NCBI GenBank assembly: GCA_947034895.1 | Contig: OX344764.1 | Coordinates: 9,548,001 to 9,612,000 of the forward strand | Source: Rhytidiadelphus loreus | Lineage: Eukaryota; Streptophyta; Bryopsida; Hypnales; Hylocomiaceae | DNA: 64,000 nt | Direction: 5' to 3' | Part shown: positions 1 through 10,000 of the stretch, one piece after another | How the letters are laid out: every line of letters begins with the position of its first letter | Numbering within the stretch: the stretch's first letter is position 1 | Position numbers and translations under genes: made by a program | The notes under the pieces: generated by a model | Seen by the model: only the letters and a program-made list of their open reading frames with translations | Told to the model about the DNA's origin: nothing | Databases searched by the model: none

Positions 1-1913
1 TTTGAGTCATATATTTATAAAATTATTTATTGCTCAATGTATTTCAATAATAATTTATTGTTTAATATAATGTTATAATAATTTATTGTTGTTTGTTCAA
101 AGATTGCAAATATGGATATAATAGATTAGCCAATTAACTATAAAGTCAATCCTGAGATGGTCTTAAGAACTAGGTCTTGAACTTAGTCAAGTTCGTTACA
201 TGTTAGAACTATTAATAAATTTGAACTTTACAAGTTTTTATCTCATCAAATTTCTTCATTTTCCTAAAAGTGGGTGCCTTGAAGCCTACAAGGCAGTACA
301 TATGAGGAATCATATGAGTCCACACCACTAAGCACCAAACTAGTATCAATAGCAGGATTTGATCTTGGATCCCCAAGTACTCCAAAGCAATTAGTTATCC
401 AACCAAAGTTATAAGGACTTTATCTTTGCACCATATTATGTGTACATAAATTTTGCCAAAGTATACTTGAGTATTGTTTTCATATGTTAGTAGTGGACTA
501 TAAGACAATGAACAGTAGGAAAAATGGATTAGTAATTTTGGAATTGAACAACATTTTATCATGTTGTCTCTAAAGTTATTATTCCACTATTCTAAATCAT
601 TGTTTTACTAAATTATCAATCATTGTTTTAAACCACTATTTCAATCCATTATTCTACATGGGCTTGTCAAAAGGCGGTGGTGTGGTGCTTTTATAATTTT
701 ATTGTTTCAAATTCTTCATTCATCATCTATGAATAGCAATGATTCTAGTGAAAGATCATTTTGAACAAAAATAGCCTAAAATCAGAAAAGTACATTGGAA
801 AGTCATCTTAATCAACTATAGCTTATATGTTTGGTTTTTGCTCTAGTCTTTTTAATCCTAATTTTCAATAGTGTATGAAGAATAAAAGTAACCTTCGATT
901 TTATCTTCTAGAGGTGGAATTTTTTTACCAAGATTCAACATTTTACATAAACTAAAGGACAACTCAGACAATTAGATTTAGCCTTCTTTTACAAACATTA
1001 TTATTTTCTTTGTAGAAAGTTGTTCATAGTGATTAAAAAAATACTTAATAATGGTATAGAACTCATTTATAATTTTTTTTTTGCTTACTAATGGTTTAGA
1101 TATAACACATTTATTTATTTGTTTATTTAATTTATTATTATTATTATTATTAATTTATTTTGACCTTTAAACTCTTATTGTTAAATTTTCTTTACATTAT
1201 TTGATATACTCCATTATCATTGCATTGTTTATAAAATGTTTATTTCTACTTTCATATATAGTTTTGTCTTCCATAGTTTTTGGAAATTTAATTGCAAATG
1301 CTAAATTGAAGTTTGATTATTTTTTAGGTGCAAATGAGGATCCTATGGGACAAATACTTACAAACAAGTTGGCAAAGAATTTAATGTGCAAGAAAATCAA
1401 GTGAATATTAGTTTTTCATATAGGATTTATAAATTAAATATACTTTCAAGACTTGTTTGCATATTCATAACTACATAGTACTATTTAACAATCAAACAAG
1501 CAATTTCAAAGTGTATTTGGTCATAATGCTAAGTTTTCTAAAATTGAGACCCATTTCTAATACCACTTTTTCATCACTCTAAAAATCCATATTCTCTAAA
1601 TTGGGACCCATTTCTAAAACAACCCCACATATTCTTGCTTGAAAAATATAGCCTTGGTTTTTAAGCTTAGTGTTGATTTCAAGTACCCCTACTTTCATCA
1701 CTTTGAAAATTTGTACTCAAACATTGTCCACAAAATGAAGTTAAAATCTCCTTCTTGGTCCTAATAAGATCCAACAAAAAATAGAAATTTAATAATATGA
1801 AAATTGCTCAAATGCTTCTTCAAATGGTTTTAAATTTGGACAAATTTTGGTGTATTTACTTTACTCCAACACATCTCCTCTTAACCCATAGACTTCTCCC
1901 ATCTCATCTCCTC
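1..1913. other. AT-rich intergenic DNA
   Basis: No supported gene. The stretch is AT-rich, with short TTA microsatellite runs near 1135-1155. The only open frames are short (67 aa or less) and of composition expected by chance. The phrase CATCTCCTCTTAACCCATA occurs twice near 1872-1925, next to the repeat that begins at 1914. Confidence 0.6.
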
Positions 1914-2149
1914 TTAACCCATAAATGACACAAAGGACATTTTCCAACCAATGAATGACAAAGAATCTCTCCATGTGGGACAGAAGTGCAACTACAACTA
2001 TTCATCCTCCAAATTTTGTGTGAAAAGGGAACATCTTCTACAATAGATTGTCTTCCAATGAGTGTTTTTTCATTTTTTTAAGCCAACCATTCACACAGTT
2101 CCAAAACAGCTGATTTTCCACGATGACCAACTCGGCGTTTAAGGGTTAA
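1914..2149. repeat. Short dispersed repeat with TTAACCC ends (copy 1)
   Basis: The segment begins TTAACCCATAAATGAC and ends GTTTAAGGGTTAA, so its ends are inverted repeats. A related copy lies at 57381-57599. The two share an interior that includes ACTATTCATCCTC, GTGAAAAGG, a TTTTTTAAGC block and TTTCCACGAT. The size (~236 bp) and inverted ends suggest a non-autonomous DNA transposon. The ends resemble those of the 0.8-0.95 kb family at 49.7-60.7 kb, so it may be a short derivative. Confidence 0.5.
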
Positions 2150-3117
2150 GCAAAAGCACCACATCGGTTCCTTCATTTTTGACTAAAAAGACAACTCTTA
2201 AAAAGAAACATGTCAAAATTTCCTGCATGTTAAATTCATCAGTACACAATTTATACAATTGTAGAGTAATAAAAAATGTTGATAGAGTGTAAGAGCTCCT
2301 ACCCCAAAAAATCTGGAAGACATCAAAACTAACTGGATGCCATTCAACTCCACCCCACCAGCTTCAATTCCCGACTTGACATTCTCCTTTGAGGTATCAA
2401 CATCACTTTCTATACAAACAGCCTGACTGGACTCTGTACACTTGAAGCACTCGATCATGCACCTACTCCCAACGCTCTCTAATGACACTCTCCGCAATTG
2501 CACGTTCCCTGCATACCTTGCGAATCTCTCCTTGAGGCAGTGTCATTAGAGAGAGTTGAGTGTTCAAATTATCCCAATCTCTGAAGCCTTGCACTTCAGT
2601 CATCCAGGCGCACATCCCCTGCAACAGGAACAGCCAAAAATCACTTTCTTAAATGATATTAGACGACTTTGCAGAAGCTTTCCCAATTCCTGTTTACAAA
2701 CTAAAACTCAGTTGGTGACTCCGCAACAAGTTCAATCCGACAATGCTCACCTTAACCATGTGCCATAACTTTCTCAATTAAGCAAATCAAGGTCGTTGCT
2801 TAAGATGTGAGATGTCAAATAAAAGAACAGGTCGATATTTAACCCCCAAAGATTCATAATTCATTAACCAATTGATCGCGTTGTCGTTCAGATAAGGGTC
2901 AATTTTGATACCACTAGAATCAAATGAAGAACCTCATGAAGAATCAAATGAATGGTAGGTGTTGGTCACAAAATAAAATTCGACAGACAAGAGTCTCCAC
3001 TTGAAAAACAAGGCCCTGGCCCTTTGGGGGTTACGTGAGATGTAAACTGTAGAACAAGCAGATGTTCAAGTTCAAATTAAGCTCAATAGTACTTCGAACT
3101 TTGTGCTTCGACCACCC
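2150..3117. other. Intergenic stretch, possible degenerate gene fragment
   Basis: Less AT-rich than the flanks. A 96-aa minus-strand frame (2213-2503) and a 70-aa plus-strand frame (2556-2768) exist, but neither shows a domain I recognise. A ~20-bp inverted repeat joins 2471-2490 (CGCTCTCTAATGACACT) with 2539-2558 (AGTGTCATTAGAGAGAG). This could be a decayed exon or a small foldback. I assign no function. Confidence 0.3.
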
Positions 3118-3951
3118 AAAAAAGGCTTCCCAACACCTACTCACGACATTCAACATTAAATTCACAGAAAAATCCTAAAACAGGGACAAAACAACAACAA
3201 TTCACCCTGCAGCGCATTTGGCCATATGCATGACACGATCCCCTGGTTTGGGATTCTGCCTCATACACTCCTACATTTCCAATGCAACAAGGTGAACACC
3301 CGGACTTTGCATGAGTTGAAGGAGAACAATGATGTAAGGTAGAGGCTCCATTAACCATACAATACATTAGAGGCTCTAGTGACCATACAGGTGAGCTTTA
3401 ATTTGTGTTAAATGTGAAAATACTTAATCTTTTTTGACATTCATTTATTTCAAATTGATTATTAGCTGAACATAAAATGAATGTGAAATTATAGATGGTG
3501 CAAGTTTTTAGATTGTTGTTATGAAAGATTCAAAGCTCACTTGTATGGTGAATGGACACTTAAAATTACCTTGAGATCACACCCCAAAAGGCTTCCCAAA
3601 CACCTACTCACGACATTCTTCACTAAGTTCACAGCAAAATCCCCAAACCGGTACAAAACAACAAGTAATTCACCCTGCAGTGTATTTGGCCATATGCGTG
3701 ACATGTTTCCCTGGTTTGGGATTTTGCCGCATGGTTGACCAGAAAACCAACCACCTAGCATTGAGGTTATGTCCAGAAATATGACAGCAAAGCCTCAATT
3801 TGAGAAATAACATCCCTCGCCAATCCCGGCATGTTATTTCTCATCATGAGGCTCTGCTTTCACAATACCTGGTACATTTTTTTAACTATTTTTTTAACTG
3901 AAACAAGGTGAACAATCGAACTTTGCGTGAGTAGAATGAGAGCACTGACAT
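3118..3951. repeat. Duplicated 3' flank of the F-box gene
   Basis: Two diverged copies of a ~150-bp block lie in the same orientation: 3118-3262 and 3584-3731. Both contain GGCTTCCCAA, CACCTACTCACGACATTC, ATTCACCCTGCAG, TTTGGCCATATGC and CCCTGGTTTGGGATT. A second block (CAAGGTGAAC followed by ACTTTGC and TGAGAG or GGAGA) occurs at 3289-3339 and 3905-3951. The F-box coding region ends just beyond, so this looks like tandem duplication of its 3'-transcribed or flanking sequence. The hairpin element at 3383-3548 sits between the copies. Confidence 0.6.
3383..3548. mobile_element. Hairpin MITE, copy 1
   Basis: A 166-bp unit starts CCATACAGGTGAGCTTT and ends AAAGCTCACTTGTATGG, an imperfect terminal inverted repeat. 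A nested inner inverted repeat is present (GACATTCATTT against AAATGAATGTG). TGA lies directly outside each end. A sister copy of the same 166-bp length lies in PTOX intron 2 (7812-7977). Homology extends slightly outside both ends, including GTAGAGGCTCCATTAACCATAC upstream in both copies, so the true element may be ~230 bp. Superfamily not assigned. Confidence 0.65.
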
Positions 3952-3960
3952 ACCTTGAGA

Positions 3961-5334
3961 TCACACCGAAATATTCCAGTGCATCCGACACATCAAGTCG
4001 TCCACATGAAACGGAATCTCCCCGGGCAGAGTGGGCAGATCCGACCACTGACAAGTCGCCAGATCATACACCCACCCCACTTCACTCCTCAACGGCTCTT
4101 TTTCCGGGAGCACCGCCATCACCATGAGAAAGCCCTTGCACGCAAACAGCGATAACTCATACTTGGCCGTGGGCGGTACCTCAAAAGGTTCACACCTTAT
4201 GCTATTGACTTTCACCCACTCCTCCTTGGTCCCAAACGCCAGTCGATACTCCACAATGTGGAACAACGCCGGACAATTCCAACGATTCTCGTCACCAGGA
4301 CCTTTTCGGTCCTTGTACAGCACAAATATACGATCCCCCGCCAATGCCAAGTCCTTCACCCTCTGATTCTCCAGCGGATTCCTCCTGGCTCTCAAATCAT
4401 GCAACAGCCTCCCTGCAAAATCATACACACTCGGGCAATCTCGTCTCTGGTTGTACCGAAAGTTCCCCAAATGGAATCTATACCCATAATAAGTCACCCT
4501 CTGTTTCGTGGGCACCACCCATTTCTCCACAGAAATCTTCTGGTCGTAGAGCTTAGTTAACTTGGTGCCAGAAGTTGCTTCCCCTACCACCAACACCATG
4601 TATTGCTTGGTCTCGGGGTGCACTTTTATCTGCGCCATCTCCACCAAAAGAAAACCTTGTAAAGGGGGAAGCGCACAGGCACGTTTGGTCAAAGGATTCA
4701 CCACATCCACCAAGAAGGTGCGCGTCTTGTTCTTCTTCAAACTGGAAACGAAGCACACCAAACCTCCATCCTCAGAAGCGGCTGTGACTTCCACTGCACG
4801 CGCGTCCCCGGCCTTGAGTTCGTATTGATGCCAAGTGTGGAGCTTCACGTCGAAGAGACGAACCACAAACTTGTTCGACTTCGCATGGGTGAGAAGCGCA
4901 AACACAGGATGCAACTCCTCACAGGCCGTGAGAAACTTAGAATTAGAATTCTCATCAAAAAACGCCGCCTTCCAGCGGCGAGAGAGCAATTGCAAGCTGA
5001 TGAGCTTTGGCAGAGGCAGCTTGACGAAGATCTGGGATAAGAGCTTTGTAGGGAGTTTCCCCCAGAGGCTTGGGTCCATGAGCTTCTCATGATGTTCACA
5101 TGAGTGACTGCATACCAAAAACCCTGTTTGAAACAAATGGGACGCTAGGTCGAGGATCCTTTTCAGAGACTCGGGAGGCTCCCTTTGCGCACCACTCCTT
5201 GTGAACTCCGCCAGCTTCGTCTCCAGAAGACTGGCTGTCTCCTCAAGGTAATAAGGTGCCGAGGCGTCCTCTTCAAGGTCGGCATCTTCGGCTCGGCGCC
5301 GCTGCGCCATCCAACTGGTTGTACTCTGATGCAA
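3961..5334 (-). CDS. F-box protein, kelch/beta-propeller type
   Basis: A 457-aa uninterrupted minus-strand frame. Residues 87-126 form an F-box: the entry DPSLWGKLP, then a leucine-rich helix region (LLSQIFVKLPLPKLISLQLLSRRWK). This resembles plant F-box/kelch proteins whose F-box starts with a DP-LW-LP motif. Residues ~130-457 are rich in W, Y and G with strand-like spacing, consistent with a kelch or F-box-associated propeller. Family knowledge: the F-box binds SKP1 within an SCF ubiquitin ligase and the propeller recruits the substrate; the substrate is not predictable here. Met1 is used because it opens the frame, but Met9 (MAQRRR) is an equally good start. The minus-strand text just after the stop, CTCAAG then GTATGT (3960-3949), looks like a splice donor, so the 3' UTR may contain an intron. 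Confidence 0.85.
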   Translation of the reverse strand: MHQSTTSWMAQRRRAEDADLEEDASAPYYLEETASLLETKLAEFTRSGAQREPPESLKRILDLASHLFQTGFLVCSHSCEHHEKLMDPSLWGKLPTKLLSQIFVKLPLPKLISLQLLSRRWKAAFFDENSNSKFLTACEELHPVFALLTHAKSNKFVVRLFDVKLHTWHQYELKAGDARAVEVTAASEDGGLVCFVSSLKKNKTRTFLVDVVNPLTKRACALPPLQGFLLVEMAQIKVHPETKQYMVLVVGEATSGTKLTKLYDQKISVEKWVVPTKQRVTYYGYRFHLGNFRYNQRRDCPSVYDFAGRLLHDLRARRNPLENQRVKDLALAGDRIFVLYKDRKGPGDENRWNCPALFHIVEYRLAFGTKEEWVKVNSIRCEPFEVPPTAKYELSLFACKGFLMVMAVLPEKEPLRSEVGWVYDLATCQWSDLPTLPGEIPFHVDDLMCRMHWNISV

Positions 5335-5750
5335 CGCAGGGCCTAATTAGGCTCGTGTCAATAAAACAGAAATGGAATTGTTAATATGAACCGTGCATGT
5401 GTTTAGTGATAACTAACGAAATTGCATTAGAAACAAGTCTGTGCTTCCTCTTCATCGAACATGGTTCGTTTCACTCTACAATTACAGCAGTTGCTAGATT
5501 GGATTTAAACAGTAAGAGATTCCACAATTGTTGACTACGTGGAGAAGATGCAAAAGCAGGGACGACCTTTGTTATGATATGAAATAGAAATTTTTGCAGC
5601 CTGGTACCGATTAGTGCATGTAGTAGGGGAATGACATTTCTAGTACAGCGACAAAGTAGAAGTGAAATGAAAATGAGAAAAACCCTAGTCCTCTGTGACC
5701 TAAAGTTGAAGGACTGGGAGGAGTTGATTGACGCATGCGCGACCAAAGAC
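5335..5750 (-). promoter_or_regulatory. Probable 5' UTR and promoter of the F-box gene
   Basis: Upstream of the F-box start, read on the minus strand, lies ACTAGGGTTTTTCTC (about 5690-5675), a pyrimidine-rich AGGGTTT context common near plant transcription starts. Small plus-strand frames here (e.g. 5631-5831) have no recognisable domain. A palindromic GAATCCCATTTGAATGGGATTTC lies near 5819-5841. Assignment is by position and composition only. Confidence 0.35.
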
Positions 5751-6297
5751 TATAAGGACAATAGAAGCATTCACAAGCGCCTGTTAGAAGGTAAAAATTC
5801 CCAGAAAAGAAACACTAGGAATCCCATTTGAATGGGATTTCTATTCCAATTTTGCAAAACAAAGTGTACCTCCATTGAGGTGTAGACAAAACAGTCGGCA
5901 GTGAGAAAAATCCTGCTAATCTACGACCGCTAATGCATGCGCCACCGAACACGGAGAACAAGCTACGCGGCTACAATAACAACCCGATCAAAGAAACACC
6001 TAATTCCCAGCCACGAATCTCCCCAGAATATCCTACACACCTATGTCCAGTACACGAAATTGCTTTCGAACTTAAAGCCTGCGTTGAATCTTCACAGCAA
6101 GGAACACCGACAACAAAGAACTAAGCAAGGAAAAACAAAATACCAAAGCATACCTGCAATAAAAAATTGACGAGAACTTCGTCAATCAAGCAATGTACAA
6201 ATGCGCATCTCTACAATCCACCACCGAATGATTCAAGCAGATCGCCGAATTCTCGAATCCCAGCAATTCAACAAACCCAAATCCGCATGAAACCAAC

Positions 6298-6321
6298 TAA
6301 ACCCTAAACCCTAAACCCTAA
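6298..6321. promoter_or_regulatory. Telo-box-like TAAACCC repeats
   Basis: Three consecutive TAAACCC units, the plant telomere-repeat sequence in short interstitial form. Such telo-boxes are common in promoters of growth-related plant genes. This one lies between the divergently oriented F-box gene and PTOX and could serve either. Function is inferred from the motif alone. Confidence 0.4.
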
Positions 6322-6829
6322 AAATCCCTGAAGCCCTGGCATCTGAACATCCAAGCGCCTCCGAGAAAATTGTTGGGCATACTCAGTTTCACCAATCCTT
6401 CTTTAGTAATTGAAAGACAGCAGACACATGTTTGTTTGAACTTTTTGGTAACCGGAGTGGCGCCTATTTTAGAAGTTCCCATCCACGACTTTCTGTTTCA
6501 TCCGCAGAAATTCATCCAAACCACACACGCCTGGCTCTCGCACTTTCCTTTGCAAAATTGTGTCCATTGAAATTTCAAGCTTATTTCGGAGAATTGATGT
6601 TGCAAGACAATTGGAGATTCGATTAGTGCGTAACATGCAGATACTTCTGATTTGTGGAGAGTGAAGCTTTTTGAAGTGACAAGGATGAGTTGCAGCTTCG
6701 CAGTGGCAACATCTCCACTGTCGATGGAGGTCATTGCATCGCTGTCGTTGAACGGCGATGGTTGCGATTGAATGAGCATTCTAAGTTGTCCCGTTATGAT
6801 GTTCTTCAGTTGGAACAAAGCTCTTTCGG

Positions 6830-6835
6830 CACGTG
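6830..6835. promoter_or_regulatory. G-box CACGTG upstream of PTOX
   Basis: A palindromic CACGTG lies about 215 bp upstream of the PTOX start codon, followed by a CTT microsatellite (~6868-6890) of the kind frequent in plant 5' UTRs. G-boxes bind bZIP and bHLH factors and are frequent in light-regulated genes. A single 6-bp match is weak evidence, although the position is sensible. Confidence 0.3.
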
Positions 6836-7047
6836 TAGTATGATCTCGTGGCTACCACGACAGAGTTTCCTCTTCTTCTTCTTCTTCTTCTGATTTTGGT
6901 TGCGGTAGTTCGATTTTGATTTTCTGAGTCAATCTGTATCAATCTCTGTGCCTTTGAGTACTACAAATTCCTTTTGATTTAAGCTGTTGTGAAATTCTTC
7001 TTGGGTTCGTCTCCAATCTGTGGATTCCGTGTTGAATTGGCGGCCTC

Positions 7048-10000
7048 ATGGGCACGGTGACGGCAATGGCGTCGAGTTCCTTGCTTCCGTGTGCAAATTC
7101 TTTTCCTCGGGGCCTGTTCTCGTTTCAGAGTGTTTCCGTGAAGCCGCAGTTCTCCTTGCGAGGTTTGAGATTCAACAGCAACGAGATAAAGATTCAGGAT
7201 GGAAGTAGACGACGACGAGGTTCCTGTGTTGCGAAGCTGCGGGAGGCTCAGAAGGGACCAACGGTAGAGGAGGCGGAATCCGAAGCGAGAGAGGGTGAGC
7301 AAACAGGCATGGAAGGATACAAGCTCAAGGAGAATGCAGCGACGGAGCCCGTGCACTTGGAGATGGAGACTGTTGACGATGTGGTGCGGCCGAAGCGTAT
7401 CGACTTCGACTATGGCTTCCAAGCTAAGTTTCTGAGAACAGGGCCCTCTGTTCCTGGCAACGTAGTCAGATTGGCGTTTGAGAATTTCGGCAGGGAGTGG
7501 AGGGTAAGCTTGCAATCTTACAATCTTACAATCTTACAATCTCGCAATCTCCATCTTCTTCTCCTTCATCGTCGTTGTGGAATGGTACCACCTTGTCTGA
7601 GAATTTTTTTTCCTGGAATGCTCACTAAACCCTAGATGTGGTTTCCGTTTTGCAGTCGTTGCGGCGCACGATTCTGTTTACGGAGTTGAAGAGGATTCAG
7701 CGTAAACTTTCTCGCTTTCTCCTTGTGTTGAATGTCTGCTACAAAGTCGTGCAAGGATTTATTTGAAGTAGAGGCTCCATTAACCATACATGACATTAGA
7801 AGCTCCATTGACCATACAGGTGAACTTTGATTTTTGGTAAGTGTGTAAGCACTTATTCTATTGACATTTAGTTTTTTGCAATTGATTCTTAACTTGACAT
7901 AGAATAAGTATACAAAATTTGAGGGGACACAAGGTTCTAGATTGTTGTAGGCAAAGGCTCAAAGTTCACCTGTATGGTGAATTGAGACTTTACATTACAT
8001 GGTTGAGTTTCAGTTTTTACTTTACATTACAGTGTTGAGTTTCTGTTTTTTCTTAAATTGTTTCACTGATTTGCATTGCATGGTTTTCTTCTCTTGCAGC
8101 CTCGGAACTGAATGGCCCTTTTGAAGTTGTCTTCGCCTACACTGGACGTGGTCTTTTCCTGTTTCTCCGAGGACTGGATAAGTTTCTCACGTTGTATGAT
8201 GGTTTGATGGAGTTGAAGCCTCTTGAAACGGTGCACACTCTTCCCTTCAATTAGTTTTACCGTGTACAGAATCATCCAGATTAATGTGATGTAATGTGAT
8301 TTTTGACTATAAGGGGTGGAATTCTGTTAGTGTTTAGTGATTTTCATGAAGCTATGGATGTACCTCTTATGATTGTATGACATTTTGCCCTCTTTGGCAT
8401 CTTTACCCTGGGTTTTTTAATACGGAATATTCTTGTATCGCAATTTTTCAATTGAGTTTGTGATTGCCGTATATTGCGTTTTCTGTATTTCCGTTTTCAG
8501 AGACTGTTCTTAGGCTGTAAGTTCACATACGAAGATTGAAGATTGGATCCGGTTTAGAAAACGTTCAAATTGTTGCTGAATTAGAATCTGGAGATTGAGA
8601 ACATTCTGTTCCTCGTAACTTAGTCTTTGCTATCTAGATCTCTAGTCTCACTCCGAGGATGAGACGTGGTTTTGCAGAAAGGTGAAAACCTAGAGCAAGA
8701 TGAGTTGAGAGCAGCATTGAAGAAGTTGGAGTTGAGTAACAAGGCTGTGTGGGAGAGAGAGAAAGCGCGACCGCCAGTAGAAGCTCCTTGGTGGATTCTT
8801 GGCCCTTATTATCTTCTGTGTCTGGTTTGTATTCTTTCCTTTTCTTTTTCTTTCAGAACTAAGAGTTGTTGCATGATATGTTCAGAACTATGTTTCTGAT
8901 GCTTCTCAGTAGCCACCTGCTGACATTTCCTGACTGTTGTTGAAGTTGTTTATGCAATAGTAACTAATTTGCTTGCTTTTTTACTGTGGCAGATGCTGGA
9001 CGTGATCTTTGATGGCAGGCCCATTCAACGATTCTGGTTTCTGGAAACTGTTGCTAGAATGCCTTACTTCTCGTATCCTCTGCAATGCTCTTAACCCCGA
9101 AAGGCCCGAGAGGCCCAAAGTGGGCTTTTTGTTTAATAACGTTTTTGAGTCGGTCATTTGGGGACTCCTTTTTGTCCAAATTGAATCTTTTGTAGACCAA
9201 CGCATGCAATGTTCTTCACTGATTCTAGTGATATGAAATTTGAACCCATTCGAATTGTACTTTTCACAACATGATTCCATCAGATTGGTCATTTTATAAC
9301 TATGAATCCTGGTCCTTAGTGTTTGACGTTTTCCAGTAGGCCTTTTCATTTTGGCTGGGGGCCTTGTCATTTCTGAGGTAAATAGATGTTAGATTGGGCA
9401 GCGCAGGTGACCACCATAGTACTTGAATGAAAAAGGATGTTGGACGTTTCCCAATTCGCATTTGATGAATCGTGTTGTCAATCCTTGACAATTTTCGAAG
9501 ATATATTTCAATGCTTCACCTATATGAGACACTTGGATGGTACGTATTCTAAACTCGAACAGTCCCCATTGGAGGAGGGATTCTTCCGTAGTTGCAGGAC
9601 CAGCAATATATGCTACGTCATGACCTTGAGAAAAGCTATATTGGCAAGTTTACCGCTGATTATCTGATGCAATCTTAAAGTGTAAATAATTAAGCTCCTA
9701 ATTTGATCATGGCATCATTTAATCTGCTCATGTTCAATTTTTTTTAACTATTCTCAGGTGGCGCATTGGATCTGAAGTACGCAAGGTTCACTTTGCAGAG
9801 GTAACAACTTCTTGATCATGTTTATTGTGACTTATTATACCTTATTGTAACTTGAGTCCAATCTTGGGTATTCGTTATTTCAGAATTGTTCTGGGGGGTA
9901 ATGACATGCTAATACAGTGTTTTTTTTCCGGAGTTGAGATTTAATTTAATATTTCCCGACTTGTGACCTACGTGACACGTGATGCGTTTGTATGAGTAGG

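Noticed and set aside
2213..2503. 96-aa minus-strand frame that looks mildly coding-like
   Set aside because: No domain recognised, no clear promoter, and an embedded inverted repeat. Kept only as a possible degenerate fragment.
6298..6321. Telomere sequence
   Set aside because: Only three TAAACCC units between two genes; better read as promoter telo-boxes than a chromosome end or fusion scar.
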